NCBI RefSeq assembly: GCF_042687825.1
Contig: NZ_JBHUQE010000017.1
Location: 8,776 to 72,775, forward strand
Direction of reading: 5' to 3'
DNA: 64,000 bases
Source of the DNA: Sedimentitalea sp042687825
GTDB lineage: Bacteria > Pseudomonadota > Alphaproteobacteria > Rhodobacterales > Rhodobacteraceae
The notes under the pieces are model-generated. The model saw only the letters and a program-made list of their open reading frames with translations, did no database searches and was not told where the DNA came from. A program made the position numbers and the translations under genes. Below are positions 47,227 through 56,260 of this stretch, in pieces. How positions within the stretch are numbered: position 1 is the first letter of the stretch; the number at the start of each line of letters is the position of its first letter.

Positions 47227-47751
47227 ATGAAAAAACTGATTTCCGCACTTGCTGTGGCTCTCGCCATGACCGGCGCTCAAGCCGCCGCGCAAGAAGTCGC
47301 AGAGATGAACGATCTCGAATATGCGCATATTGCCTACACGGCCGACAACATCGACATTCGGTATGCCCACCTGGCGCTGGCTTTGTCGTCGAATCCCGAC
47401 GTCCATGAATTTGCGAATACGATGATCCGCGACCATACCGCCGTGAACCAAGCGGCATTGGGTCTGCTCGACAAACTGGGCGCGTCCGCTCAGGACAACG
47501 CGTTCAGCCAGACGCTGAATGCCAATGCCGAAAAAACCATCGATGGCTTTGTCAAACTGCGCGGTGCGGAATTTGATGCCGCCTATGCCGCGAATGAGTT
47601 GGCCTATCATCAGGCGGTGAATGAGCTGGTGGAACACACCATGATCCCCAATATCGACAATGCAGAAGTCAAAGCGCTGTTCGAGCAGGGCCTCGAGATT
47701 TTCAAAGCCCATGAAGGCCACGCCGAAATGATGGTTAAGGCGCTGCCGTGA
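47227..47751 (+). CDS. DUF4142 domain protein
   Basis: 174 residues with a signal peptide (cleaved near AQAAAQ). The ferritin-like helical bundle typical of DUF4142 is visible: LEYAHIAYTADNIDIRYAHLAL, FANTMIRDHTAVNQAAL, YHQAVNELVEHTMIP. Periplasmic, function unknown. GGAG nine bases before ATG. Coupled to the next gene (TGATG). Confidence 0.87.
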   Translation: MKKLISALAVALAMTGAQAAAQEVAEMNDLEYAHIAYTADNIDIRYAHLALALSSNPDVHEFANTMIRDHTAVNQAALGLLDKLGASAQDNAFSQTLNANAEKTIDGFVKLRGAEFDAAYAANELAYHQAVNELVEHTMIPNIDNAEVKALFEQGLEIFKAHEGHAEMMVKALP

Positions 47752-48098
47752 TGGAAAAGAGCCTTTCGCGCCGTCGCGTGATGGTTGGAGCGGTCACAAC
47801 AGCGGCCGCTCTCGCTTTCACCCGAACGCAGGCCCAGTCAGCAGAGCCTGTCGTTCACGAAGTCAGGATCAAAGCCTTCGCATTCGCTCCAGAGACCCTG
47901 AACGTGTCTGTTGGTGATACCATCCGATGGACCAATGAAGATCTGGCACCGCATACCGCCACGGCCAATGAGTTCGGATGGGACACCGGCGAGATCGTGA
48001 ACGGTGCCAGCGCAGAAATTATGGTTACCAAAGGTATGGAAGAATCATATTTCTGCGCTTTTCATCCACATATGAAGGGAACAATTGCGATTATGTGA
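47751..48098 (+). CDS. Cupredoxin-like periplasmic copper protein
   Basis: 115 residues. N-terminal SRRRVMVGAVTTAAALAFT looks like a Tat or Sec leader. Type 1 copper ligands are visible: His in LAPHTATA and Cys-x2-His-x2-Met in FCAFHPHM. Plastocyanin/amicyanin-like electron carrier or copper protein. One-base overlap with the DUF4142 gene. Confidence 0.87.
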   Translation: MEKSLSRRRVMVGAVTTAAALAFTRTQAQSAEPVVHEVRIKAFAFAPETLNVSVGDTIRWTNEDLAPHTATANEFGWDTGEIVNGASAEIMVTKGMEESYFCAFHPHMKGTIAIM

Positions 48099-48448
48099 TT
48101 TGGCGCGACGGATCGGCTGAAGGAAAGCGTTCATTACGCAGGTTGCAGCACTGGTTCCAATCGGCTCATCACCCCGCAGGTGCCGCAGCGGCCAATGCAA
48201 CGAGGGTCGATGGGCTTCGTCGGCGACCATCTGGCAGACTGCCGACAGTTCTCCTCTTTTTGCTTCTTTCTGATGCCATCGCACTCGACCGGCTTGCCAC
48301 GTGTGGAGCGGACGAGGATGCGGTGCGCTGGGGCCATTCACTGCCCGGCAAGGTCGTCCGTGCGGCTTTTGCCGGTAACGAAGCCGCAGGCCAGCAGCCA
48401 CCCGCGGACATCAAACTGTTCATCTGGCATAGGCTACAGTCACAGTCA
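48099..48448. other. Gap with no supported gene
   Basis: Short frames on both strands, none with a recognisable family or RBS. Nothing further seen. Confidence 0.5.
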
Positions 48449-48913
48449 TCAAATCTGCGGGAAGACCTGGGTCTTCTTGACGACGCCGTACACAAAACTT
48501 GTGTCTATGGATGCTATTCCGCCGATGGGGTGCAGCCGGGTTCGCACAAAACGTTCGTAACCTTCCAGATCGCTTACCAGCACCCGCAGCAGATAATCTG
48601 CCTGGCCGGTCAGCAGGTGGCATTCCTGCACCTCGTCCAGCGCCCGGATGCGCCGTTCAAACTCGGCAACCACCTCCTGGCTGTGCCGTTCCAACCGGAT
48701 GCGCAGAAAGACAGTGACCGGCAGGCCGTATTTGGCGGCATCCACCTGGGCCGCATAACCGGAGATCACGCCGGTCTGTTCGAGAATACGCAATCGTCGC
48801 AGGCAGGGAGAGGGAGAAAGGTTGATTTCCGCGGCCAGATCGAGATTCGTCATCCTTCCGCGTTGTTGAAGCGCGCGGACGATTTTGCGATCCGTTTCAT
48901 CCATTTTTAGCAT
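48449..48913 (-). CDS. mdeR: Lrp/AsnC family regulator of the methionine operon (MdeR-like)
   Basis: 154 residues. N-terminal HTH (MDETDRKIVRALQQRGRMTNLDLAAEINLSPSPCLRRLRILE) and C-terminal RAM domain (ECHLLTGQADYLLRVLVSDLEGYERF). Divergent from a methionine gamma-lyase, the same arrangement as mdeR-mdeA-mdeB of Pseudomonas putida, where the Lrp-type regulator activates methionine catabolism. An ATG at 48904 is an alternative start. Confidence 0.87.
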   Translation of the reverse strand: MLKMDETDRKIVRALQQRGRMTNLDLAAEINLSPSPCLRRLRILEQTGVISGYAAQVDAAKYGLPVTVFLRIRLERHSQEVVAEFERRIRALDEVQECHLLTGQADYLLRVLVSDLEGYERFVRTRLHPIGGIASIDTSFVYGVVKKTQVFPQI

Positions 48914-48938
48914 AACCTTTCAATCGGACCGAAGATCA

Positions 48939-48956
48939 TAGCAATAATAGCAATAA
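48939..48956. promoter_or_regulatory. Tandem 9-bp repeat between mdeR and mdeA
   Basis: Two adjacent copies of TAGCAATAA in the 94-bp divergent spacer, an A/T-rich stretch in otherwise GC-rich DNA. Candidate binding site for the Lrp-type regulator. Confidence 0.45.
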
Positions 48957-49007
48957 AATGCCGTCTCCAATAGCTGATAATGCCGAAAAGCAACGGAGAC
49001 ACATGAC

Positions 49008-50210
49008 ATGATTTCCAAGGAACACGGCTTCTCGACGCGCGCCATTCATCATGGCTATTCGGCTCAGAGCCACCAGGGGTCGCTGACACCTCCCATTTAC
49101 ATGACATCGACCTTTACATTCGAAACTGCCGAAGCGGGTGGGGCAATGTTTGCGGGAGAGGCCGAGGGCCACTTCTATACTCGGATTTCCAATCCGACGC
49201 TCGACTATCTCGAACAGAGAATCGCCAACCTCGAAGGCGGCGCGGCAGGACTCTGCACGGCGTCCGGCATGGGTGCCATTACCTCGACGCTGTGGACGTT
49301 TCTGAACGCTGGCGACCAGATCATCATCGACAAGACCCTTTATGGCTGCACGTTCTCTTTCATGACGCATGGTCTGCCGCGCTTTGGCGTCGATGTGGTG
49401 CTGGTCGATCTGACCGATCCGGCGAACCTGGCTGCCGCGATCAGCGACAGGACCAAGATCGTCTATTTCGAGACACCGGCGAACCCGAACAACCGGCTGA
49501 TCGACATTGCGGCAATCGCTGAAATTGCGCATGGCGTCGGGGCCAAAGTTGTCGTGGACAACACCTACGCGACTCCTGTGATTACGCGCCCGCTGTCGTT
49601 CGGGGCGGACATTGTCGTTCATTCGGCCACAAAATATCTGAGCGGCCATGGCGATGTCATCGCGGGTCTTGTGGTCGGCGGCCAAGAGGACATCACCCAG
49701 ATACGCCTCGTCGGACTGAAGGACATGACCGGAGCGGTGATGTCGCCGATGACCGCGATGCTGCTTCTTCGGGGGATCAAAACGCTGGAACTCCGGGTCG
49801 AGCGGCATTGCCGGACGGCGCAAATCGTCGCGGAGGCGCTGGAGCGGCATCCGGCCGTGCTGTCTGTAAGCTATCCCGGCCTGAAGAATTTTGCCCAACA
49901 CGAACTGGCCGCCCGTCAGATGGCTCTGTTCGGCGGAATGATTCCGTTCGAGGTCCGGGGCGGCAAGGCAGGCGGAATCGCGATGATGAACCGTCTCAAC
50001 CTGATCCAGCGCGCCGTCAGCCTGGGCGATGCCGAAAGCCTCATCCAGCACCCCGCCAGCATGACCCATTCCACCTATTCACAGGAGGAACGCGAGAAGC
50101 ATGGCATCGCAGAGGGGCTCGTCCGGCTCTCAGTCGGCCTCGAAAACGCGGAGGACATCCTCGACGACCTGTATCAAGCGCTCGAAACGCACGACCTGAA
50201 GGCCGCCTGA
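49008..50210 (+). CDS. mdeA: Methionine gamma-lyase
   Basis: 400 residues, Cys/Met-metabolism PLP family. FSTRAIHHGYSAQSHQGSLTPP, YTRISNPT, the PLP Lys in HSATKYLSGHGD and LISLP-type C-terminus (LIQHPASMTHST) fit MGL. A Cys occurs shortly after the phosphate loop (LYGCTFSF), the position used by true MGLs. It splits methionine to methanethiol, ammonia and 2-oxobutyrate. Confidence 0.92.
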   Translation: MISKEHGFSTRAIHHGYSAQSHQGSLTPPIYMTSTFTFETAEAGGAMFAGEAEGHFYTRISNPTLDYLEQRIANLEGGAAGLCTASGMGAITSTLWTFLNAGDQIIIDKTLYGCTFSFMTHGLPRFGVDVVLVDLTDPANLAAAISDRTKIVYFETPANPNNRLIDIAAIAEIAHGVGAKVVVDNTYATPVITRPLSFGADIVVHSATKYLSGHGDVIAGLVVGGQEDITQIRLVGLKDMTGAVMSPMTAMLLLRGIKTLELRVERHCRTAQIVAEALERHPAVLSVSYPGLKNFAQHELAARQMALFGGMIPFEVRGGKAGGIAMMNRLNLIQRAVSLGDAESLIQHPASMTHSTYSQEEREKHGIAEGLVRLSVGLENAEDILDDLYQALETHDLKAA

Positions 50211-50220
50211 CCGCCCTGTG

Positions 50221-50265
50221 GGTGGTCTTCGGACGTAGGGGTCTCTCCGTCTCCCTGCGTCCACC
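50221..50265 (+). promoter_or_regulatory. Strong stem-loop between mdeA and the next gene
   Basis: GGACGTAGGG (50231-50240) pairs with CCCTGCGTCC (50253-50262) with one G-U, plus an outer GGT/ACC. No U-tract follows, so an mRNA processing or stability element, or a translational control structure, is more likely than a terminator. Confidence 0.5.
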
Positions 50266-50291
50266 AAAGCTACAGAAGAGTGGATGCAATC

Positions 50292-51614
50292 ATGTCGAAC
50301 ACGAAGATCCTAGGGGACACAACCAGCCTTTCACCCCGTCACACGTCGGAAGGCTGGCTCAACAACCTTGACCGCCCGCGCAAGGCCGGGCCCCTTCTGG
50401 CCGATCACGCCGCACCCGGCACCGGCATGTCGACCGTTTCGATCCATGCCGGCACCCATGACGATCCGCGCACCGGTGCGGTGGGCACGCCGATCTACCA
50501 GGCCTCGACCTTCGTGCTGAACGAGGGTCAGTATCAGTCGGTCGAAGAGGGGTTCGCCCGCGACCGCTTTATCTATTCGCGCTATGGCAACCCCTCGCAA
50601 TGGGCGGTGCAGGAAAAGCTTGCCGCGCTCGAAGGCGCGGAATCGGCGATCGTGTTCAGCTCGGGCATGGCGGCGATCACCAGCACGGTTCTGGCGCTGG
50701 TCGACAAGGGCGCGCACGTTGTGGCCTCCAGCGACCTCTATGGTGGCACTTACAACCTATTCAATCAGGAATTCCCGACCATGGGCATGTCCTGCACCAT
50801 GGTCGATTCCTATGATTTCGACGCGATCGAGGCAGCCATCCGGCCCAACACCCAGCTGATGTATTTCGAGGCGATCACCAATCCGCTACTGAAGGTCATC
50901 GACATTCCACGCCTGGCCGAGATCGCCAGGCGGCGCAATATACGCCTGGTGATTGATGCGACCTTCGCCCCGCCGGTGGCGATGCGCACGCTGGAACACG
51001 GTGTCGATGTGGTGGTGCATTCCGCCTCGAAATACCTCAACGGCCACAGCGACCTGATCGCCGGTGTCGCGGCCGGCCCGCGCAAGCTGATCGACATGAT
51101 CTGGCCGCGCCTTCTGAACTATGGCGGCTCGCTCGATCCGCATGCCTGTTTCCTGCTGGAGCGCGGGCTGAAGACCCTCGCGGTCAGGATGCGCGCGCAT
51201 GAGGAAAGTGCGATGGCACTGGCCAAATACCTAGAGGCCCATCCGCGGGTGCAAAAGGTCTTCTACCCCTTCCTCGAAAGCCACCCCGATTATGCCACCG
51301 CGCGCCGTCTGCTGAAGAACGGCACCGGCAACATCACCTTCGTCATCGAAGGGGGCGATGCAGCCGCGCTGCGGCTGGTGAACGCGCTGCGCATCCCCAA
51401 GCAGGCCACGAGCCTTGGCGGGGTGGAAAGCCTGATCAGCCTGCCCTTTAACACTTCACAGGCGACCTTCACCTCGCGCCAGCGCGCCGATGCGGGCATC
51501 GATCCCGGTTGCGTCCGCCTATCGGTCGGGATCGAGGATGCCGCCGATCTGATTGCCGATTTCGAACAGGCCCTTGCCGCCATCTACGCAAAGAAGGAAC
51601 CCGCATATGCGTAA
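50292..51614 (+). CDS. Second Cys/Met-metabolism PLP enzyme (cystathionine gamma-synthase/MGL-like)
   Basis: 440 residues. HAGTHDDPRTGAVGTPIYQASTF, YSRYGNPSQ, PLP Lys in HSASKYLNGHSD, and SLGGVESLISLP are family motifs. At the position where MGL has Cys it reads YGGTYNL, as in cystathionine synthases/lyases, so its substrate may differ from that of mdeA. The first 40 residues are an N-terminal extension. An in-frame GTG at 50280 is possible. The stop overlaps the OsmC gene by 8 bp. Confidence 0.87.
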   Translation: MSNTKILGDTTSLSPRHTSEGWLNNLDRPRKAGPLLADHAAPGTGMSTVSIHAGTHDDPRTGAVGTPIYQASTFVLNEGQYQSVEEGFARDRFIYSRYGNPSQWAVQEKLAALEGAESAIVFSSGMAAITSTVLALVDKGAHVVASSDLYGGTYNLFNQEFPTMGMSCTMVDSYDFDAIEAAIRPNTQLMYFEAITNPLLKVIDIPRLAEIARRRNIRLVIDATFAPPVAMRTLEHGVDVVVHSASKYLNGHSDLIAGVAAGPRKLIDMIWPRLLNYGGSLDPHACFLLERGLKTLAVRMRAHEESAMALAKYLEAHPRVQKVFYPFLESHPDYATARRLLKNGTGNITFVIEGGDAAALRLVNALRIPKQATSLGGVESLISLPFNTSQATFTSRQRADAGIDPGCVRLSVGIEDAADLIADFEQALAAIYAKKEPAYA

Positions 51615-52158
51615 CAGCATCCCCACCGCAGCGCTCAGCGAATTCGTGAACGAGGTCCAGAAGACGCCCGAAGAGGCGGTGATGGAATACGGGATCGAGA
51701 TCAACTGGGAAAGCGGCACCCGCTCGCGCACCGAGACCAAGCCGATGAAGGTCGGCCCGCATCAGGTCAGCCGCTCGTTCACCTGGAAGTCGGACGAACC
51801 GCGCCAGCTGATGGGCAACAATCACGGTGCCAACCCGCAGGAATTGCTGCTGTCGGGCCTGGGGTCGTGCATGATGGTCAGCTTCATCGCCGGCGCCACC
51901 GCGGCGGGCATTCAGCTGGAATCGGTGCGGATCGACTTTGACGGAACGCTCGATCTGCGCGGCTTTCTCGGGATCGGCTCGAACGCCACGGTGGGTTTTC
52001 CGGAAATCCGCTATACGATCCACGCCACAGGGGATGCCAGCGAAGAGGAATTCGCCGAACTCCACCGCAAATCCGTGGCCCACAGTCCCAATGCCCAGAC
52101 GATCCTGAACCCGGCCAATCTGAACGGATCCATCGTCAGCACCCGCATCGAGAGCTGA
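51607..52158 (+). CDS. OsmC family protein
   Basis: 183 residues. The OsmC/Ohr fold is shown by PQELLLSGLGSCMMVSFIAGATAAG with the peroxidatic-type Cys and by HSPNAQTILNP at the C-terminus; only one of the two usual redox Cys is seen. Possible role against peroxide or in sulfur handling. Overlaps the upstream PLP gene by 8 bp. Confidence 0.87.
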   Translation: MRNSIPTAALSEFVNEVQKTPEEAVMEYGIEINWESGTRSRTETKPMKVGPHQVSRSFTWKSDEPRQLMGNNHGANPQELLLSGLGSCMMVSFIAGATAAGIQLESVRIDFDGTLDLRGFLGIGSNATVGFPEIRYTIHATGDASEEEFAELHRKSVAHSPNAQTILNPANLNGSIVSTRIES

Positions 52159-52210
52159 GCCGCGCCGCCCGAAAGCGGCCGACCGACGCCTGAAAAACAA
52201 GAGGTTCGCC

Positions 52211-54583
52211 ATGCCCCAGACCCATCTTCGGACCATCGAACAGCGGCTTTTGTGGTTGTCGCACTGGATGATTCACCATGCCAATCACATTCGGCCCAAG
52301 GTGGACGGGATCAAGATCGGCGGGCACCAGGCGTCGTCGGCCTCGATGGTGTCGATCATGACGGCGCTTTACTTTCACAGTCTGCGGCCCGAGGACCGGG
52401 TCGCGGTCAAGCCCCATGCCAGCCCGATCTTCCACGCGATCCAGTATCTGATGGGCAACCAGACGCGCGAGAAGATGGAAAACTTTCGCGGCTTTCACGG
52501 GGTGCAGAGTTATCCCAGCCGCACCAAGGATATCGACGACGTGGATTTCTCGACCGGCTCGGTGGGTCTGGGCGTGGCGATCACCTCGTTCGCCTCGCTG
52601 GTGCAGGACTATATCTCGGCCAAGGCCTGGGGGCAGGATCTGCTGCCGGGCCGCATGGTGGCGCTGGTCGGGGACGCCGAACTGGACGAGGGCAATATCT
52701 ATGAGGCCCTGCAAGAGGGCTGGAAGAACGACCTGCGCAACACCTGGTGGATCATCGACTATAACCGCCAGTCGCTGGACGGTGTGGTGCGCGAGGGGCT
52801 GTTCAGGCGGATCGAACGGATCTTCGACGCTTTCGGCTGGGATGTGGTCAAGGTCAAATACGGCGCCCTGCAGCGCGCGGCCTTCACCGAGCCGGGCGGC
52901 GACAAGTTGCGCGACTGGATCGACACCTGCCCCAACCAGCTTTACTCGGCGCTGACCTATATGGGCGGTGCGGTCTGGCGCGCGCGGCTGATGGAAGCGC
53001 TGGGCGATCAGGGCGATGTCTCGGCGCTGATCGCGTCGCGCTCGGATGACGAACTGGCGGCGCTGATGGAAAACCTCGGCGGCAACTGCGTGCAGACCAT
53101 GGCCGAGACCTTTGACGCCATCGACCATGACCGCCCGGTCTGTTTCCTGGCCTATACGATCAAGGGCTGGGGCACGCCCATCGCCGGCCACAAGGACAAT
53201 CACGGCGGGCTGATGAACAAGACCCAGATGGCCGAATGGCAGCGCCGCATGGGCGTGGCCGAGGGGCAGGAATGGGAAAAATTCGCCACCGTCGCCGATC
53301 CCGCCGGCTTGCAGGCCTTTCTCGACAGCGCGCCCTTCTTCGCCAGGGGTCGCCGGCGCTATCGTGATGACGTGCTGGAGGTTCCGGCAATCGAGCTTTC
53401 CCCGGATCGCGAGATCTCGACTCAGATGGCCTTTGGCAAGGTGCTGGACGATCTGTCCAAGGGCGACAGCGAACTGGCCGCGCGCATCGTCACCATGTCG
53501 CCCGATGTGACCGGCACCACCAACCTTGGCCCCTGGGTGAACCGGCGCAAGCTTTTTGCGCGGACCGAGCAGGCCGATACCTTCATCAACGAAAAGATCC
53601 CCTCGACCGCGAAATGGGAATTCACCCCGTACGGCCAGCATATCGAGCTGGGCATCGCCGAGATGAACCTCTTTCTGCTGCTGGGAGCCGCGGGCCTGTC
53701 GCATTCGCTGTTCGGCAAGCGGCTCATTCCCATCGGCACGGTCTATGACCCCTTCGTGCATCGCGGCCTCGATGCGCTGAACCACGCCTGCTATCAGGAT
53801 GCGCGCTTTATGATCGTCGGCACCCCTTCGGGCGTCACGCTGGCGCCCGAGGGCGGCGCGCACCAGTCCATCGGCACGCCCCTGACCGGCATGGCGCAGG
53901 ACGGGCTGGCCAGTTTTGAGCCCGCTTTCGCCGACGAGCTGGCGGTGCTCATGGAATGGGCCTTTGACTATCTGCAACGCGATGGCGAGGGCGACCCGGA
54001 CGAACGCACATGGCTGCGTGACGAGACCGGCGGCTCGGTCTATCTGCGGCTGACGACCAACCCAATCGAACAGCCTGGCAAGCGGGGCGACGACACCTTT
54101 CGTCAGGGGGCGATCGACGGCGCCTACTGGCTGCGCAAGCCGGGGCCGAACTGCGATGTGGTCATCGCCTATCAGGGCGCCGTCGCGCCCGAGGCGATCA
54201 GGGCCGCCGGGTTGATCGGCGAGGGCCGGCGCGATGTGGGTGTGCTGGCCGTCACCTCGGCCGACCGGCTGAATGCCGGCTGGACGGCGGCGCAGCGCGC
54301 CCGCGCGCGCGGCCATGCCGGCGCCGCAAGCCATATCGAAAACCTGCTGTGTGATCTGCCACCGCATTGCAGCCTCGTCACCGTCATCGACGGCCATCCC
54401 GCAACGCTCGCCTGGCTCGGCGCGGTGCAGGGACACCGGACGATCCCGCTGGGGGTCGAGCATTTCGGCCAGACCGGCACCATCGGCGACCTCTATCGCC
54501 ACCACGGCATCGACGCGCATTCCATCGTCGCCAAGGTGCAGGGCCTGACATCAGGACCCCGGCTCACCGCCGCCCGCGCCTGA
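52211..54583 (+). CDS. mdeB: AceE-like 2-oxoacid dehydrogenase E1 (MdeB-like, 2-oxobutyrate)
   Basis: 790 residues, a ThDP enzyme of the homodimeric E1 type. HANHIRPKVDGIKIGGHQASSASM, the ThDP motif GDAELDEGN...N, TIKGWGTP and GTPSGVTLAPEGGAHQSIG match AceE. It is about 100 residues shorter than AceE. In P. putida the E1 homologue mdeB lies beside mdeA and is tied to 2-oxobutyrate use, and the position here is the same. Often mis-called transketolase. No E2 or E3 gene adjoins it. Confidence 0.87.
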   Translation: MPQTHLRTIEQRLLWLSHWMIHHANHIRPKVDGIKIGGHQASSASMVSIMTALYFHSLRPEDRVAVKPHASPIFHAIQYLMGNQTREKMENFRGFHGVQSYPSRTKDIDDVDFSTGSVGLGVAITSFASLVQDYISAKAWGQDLLPGRMVALVGDAELDEGNIYEALQEGWKNDLRNTWWIIDYNRQSLDGVVREGLFRRIERIFDAFGWDVVKVKYGALQRAAFTEPGGDKLRDWIDTCPNQLYSALTYMGGAVWRARLMEALGDQGDVSALIASRSDDELAALMENLGGNCVQTMAETFDAIDHDRPVCFLAYTIKGWGTPIAGHKDNHGGLMNKTQMAEWQRRMGVAEGQEWEKFATVADPAGLQAFLDSAPFFARGRRRYRDDVLEVPAIELSPDREISTQMAFGKVLDDLSKGDSELAARIVTMSPDVTGTTNLGPWVNRRKLFARTEQADTFINEKIPSTAKWEFTPYGQHIELGIAEMNLFLLLGAAGLSHSLFGKRLIPIGTVYDPFVHRGLDALNHACYQDARFMIVGTPSGVTLAPEGGAHQSIGTPLTGMAQDGLASFEPAFADELAVLMEWAFDYLQRDGEGDPDERTWLRDETGGSVYLRLTTNPIEQPGKRGDDTFRQGAIDGAYWLRKPGPNCDVVIAYQGAVAPEAIRAAGLIGEGRRDVGVLAVTSADRLNAGWTAAQRARARGHAGAASHIENLLCDLPPHCSLVTVIDGHPATLAWLGAVQGHRTIPLGVEHFGQTGTIGDLYRHHGIDAHSIVAKVQGLTSGPRLTAARA

Positions 54584-54708
54584 CCCGACCGCAGCCAGAC
54601 CCGCCCGGGCAGGGTGCCGACGCTTGCCATCGGCCGCGATGCGCCCTAGGAATTCGCGGGTCAATGGCCTGCGAGCCGCCCGATGACACCCGCTGCAGGA
54701 GGCCGGAC

Positions 54709-55698
54709 ATGCTGCCCGAAACCATGACGACGATCGAAATGCAGGCGACCGGTGGGCCCGAAGTACTGCAGACTGGCAGCCGCGCCCTGCCGGTACCCGC
54801 CGCGGACGAGGTTCTGATCAAGGTCACGGCGGCCGGCGTCAACGGCCCGGATCTGGTGCAGCGCCGCGGCCATTACCCGCCGCCAAAGGGCGCATCCGAC
54901 CTGCTGGGGCTTGAGGTGTCGGGTGAGGTCGTGGCGCTGGGTCAGGACGTTACGGGCTGGTCGGTCGGGGACAGGCTGTGCGCGCTGACCAATGGCGGCG
55001 GCTATGCCGAATATGTCGCGGTACAGGCTGCACATTGCCTGCCGATCCCAGCCCCGGTCAGCGAGATCGACGCCGCCGGCCTGTGTGAGACCTATTTCAC
55101 CGTCTGGAGCAACCTGTTCTTTGGTCAGGACATCCACCCCGGCAGCCTGTTGCTGGTCCATGGCGGCGCGGGCGGCATCGGATCGACCGCGATTCAGCTG
55201 GGCCGGGCGCTGGGCTTGCGGGTTCTGACCACCTGCGCCAACGCTGCGGATTGTCGTTATGCCGAGGGACTGGGCGCCGAGCGGGCGATCGATTTCAACA
55301 CCGAGGATTTTGTCGAGGTCGTGCGCGCCGCCGGGGGCGCCAACCTGATTCTGGACATCATCGGCGGCGATTATGTCGCGCGCAACATCAAGGCCTCCAG
55401 CGCGGATGCGCGTATCGTGCAACTGGCGTTCAACGCCGGATCCAAAGTACAGATCGACCTGATGCCGGTCATGCTGAAACGGCTGGTCTATACCGGCTCG
55501 ACGCTGCGCTCGCGCCCGGAAGCGTTCAAAAGCGCCGTGGCCGCCGATCTGCGCGCCAATGTCTGGCCCCTGTTCGGCGATGGCCGACTGTCGGCCCAGA
55601 CCCACACAGTGTTCCCGTTCGCACAGGCGGCACAGGCGCATGAGATGATGGAGTCCGCGACGCATCGTGGCAAGATCCTGATGTCGCCCACCGCCTGA
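54709..55698 (+). CDS. NAD(P)H:quinone oxidoreductase (zinc-free MDR)
   Basis: 329 residues. GVNGPDLVQRRGHYPPPKGASDLLGLEVSGEV and the cofactor motif VHGGAGGIGSTAIQLG are typical of the QOR/PIG3 family; no zinc ligands. AGGAGG six bases upstream fixes ATG 54709. Predicted cytosolic quinone or enone reductase. Link to the methionine locus is positional only. Confidence 0.9.
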   Translation: MLPETMTTIEMQATGGPEVLQTGSRALPVPAADEVLIKVTAAGVNGPDLVQRRGHYPPPKGASDLLGLEVSGEVVALGQDVTGWSVGDRLCALTNGGGYAEYVAVQAAHCLPIPAPVSEIDAAGLCETYFTVWSNLFFGQDIHPGSLLLVHGGAGGIGSTAIQLGRALGLRVLTTCANAADCRYAEGLGAERAIDFNTEDFVEVVRAAGGANLILDIIGGDYVARNIKASSADARIVQLAFNAGSKVQIDLMPVMLKRLVYTGSTLRSRPEAFKSAVAADLRANVWPLFGDGRLSAQTHTVFPFAQAAQAHEMMESATHRGKILMSPTA

Positions 55699-55832
55699 CC
55701 CGACCGGCTCGCCTCTCTGTCCGACGGCATTCCCATTCCTGAAAACCGTGGCAGGCAAGGCCAGAAGCCCAAAGGGGAGTCTCAAACACGATCAGCCGGG
55801 CCACATGTGATGCAGGCCTGGAGAATCAAACC

Positions 55833-56066
55833 GTGCACAGGCTCCGAAAGTACGGCCAGACGGCCATCTCACAGTTCAGCAGGCCTGTGGCTGCCAACAG
55901 GTCGTGGGGCGGGCGCAAGACCTCTGCCTCAAGCGCGTCAAGCGTCTGGAACGCGAGGGGTTCAACAAATCCTATCGCGCCGGGCTCGAACGCCAGTCGG
56001 TCGGACTTTCCCTGACGGCCTTCGCAGAGTTCAGGGCCGCGACATCTGCTCGAACATCGCGCTGAA
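55833..56066 (+). pseudogene. Frameshifted Lrp/AsnC regulator remnant
   Basis: Frame of 55833 reads LRKYGQTAISQFSRPVAA (start-HTH-like), then the frame of 55928 reads CLKRVKRLEREG and LERQSVGLSLTAFAEFR, which is the Lrp helix and RAM-domain start. The two parts are in different frames, so at least one frameshift is needed. No complete frame exists. Confidence 0.5.
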
Positions 56067-56260
56067 ACGGGTGACATCCGAAACGCCGATGCCGCTCACC
56101 CATACCAGTTACCCGCGCAGCGGCCCGGAGTGCCGAACCAGCGCGCGGCAGCGGATGCCTCCCCCGCCCGGGGAAGGCATCCGGCGTTTCAAGCATTTCG
56201 AGCGAAAGTAAATACCGGTTTCGCGTCCCGGAATGCGGCAACTCGAATCGCTGCAGGACG

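Noticed and set aside
52211..54583. Transketolase
   Set aside because: Motifs and length fit the AceE-type E1, and the neighbourhood matches mdeA-mdeB.
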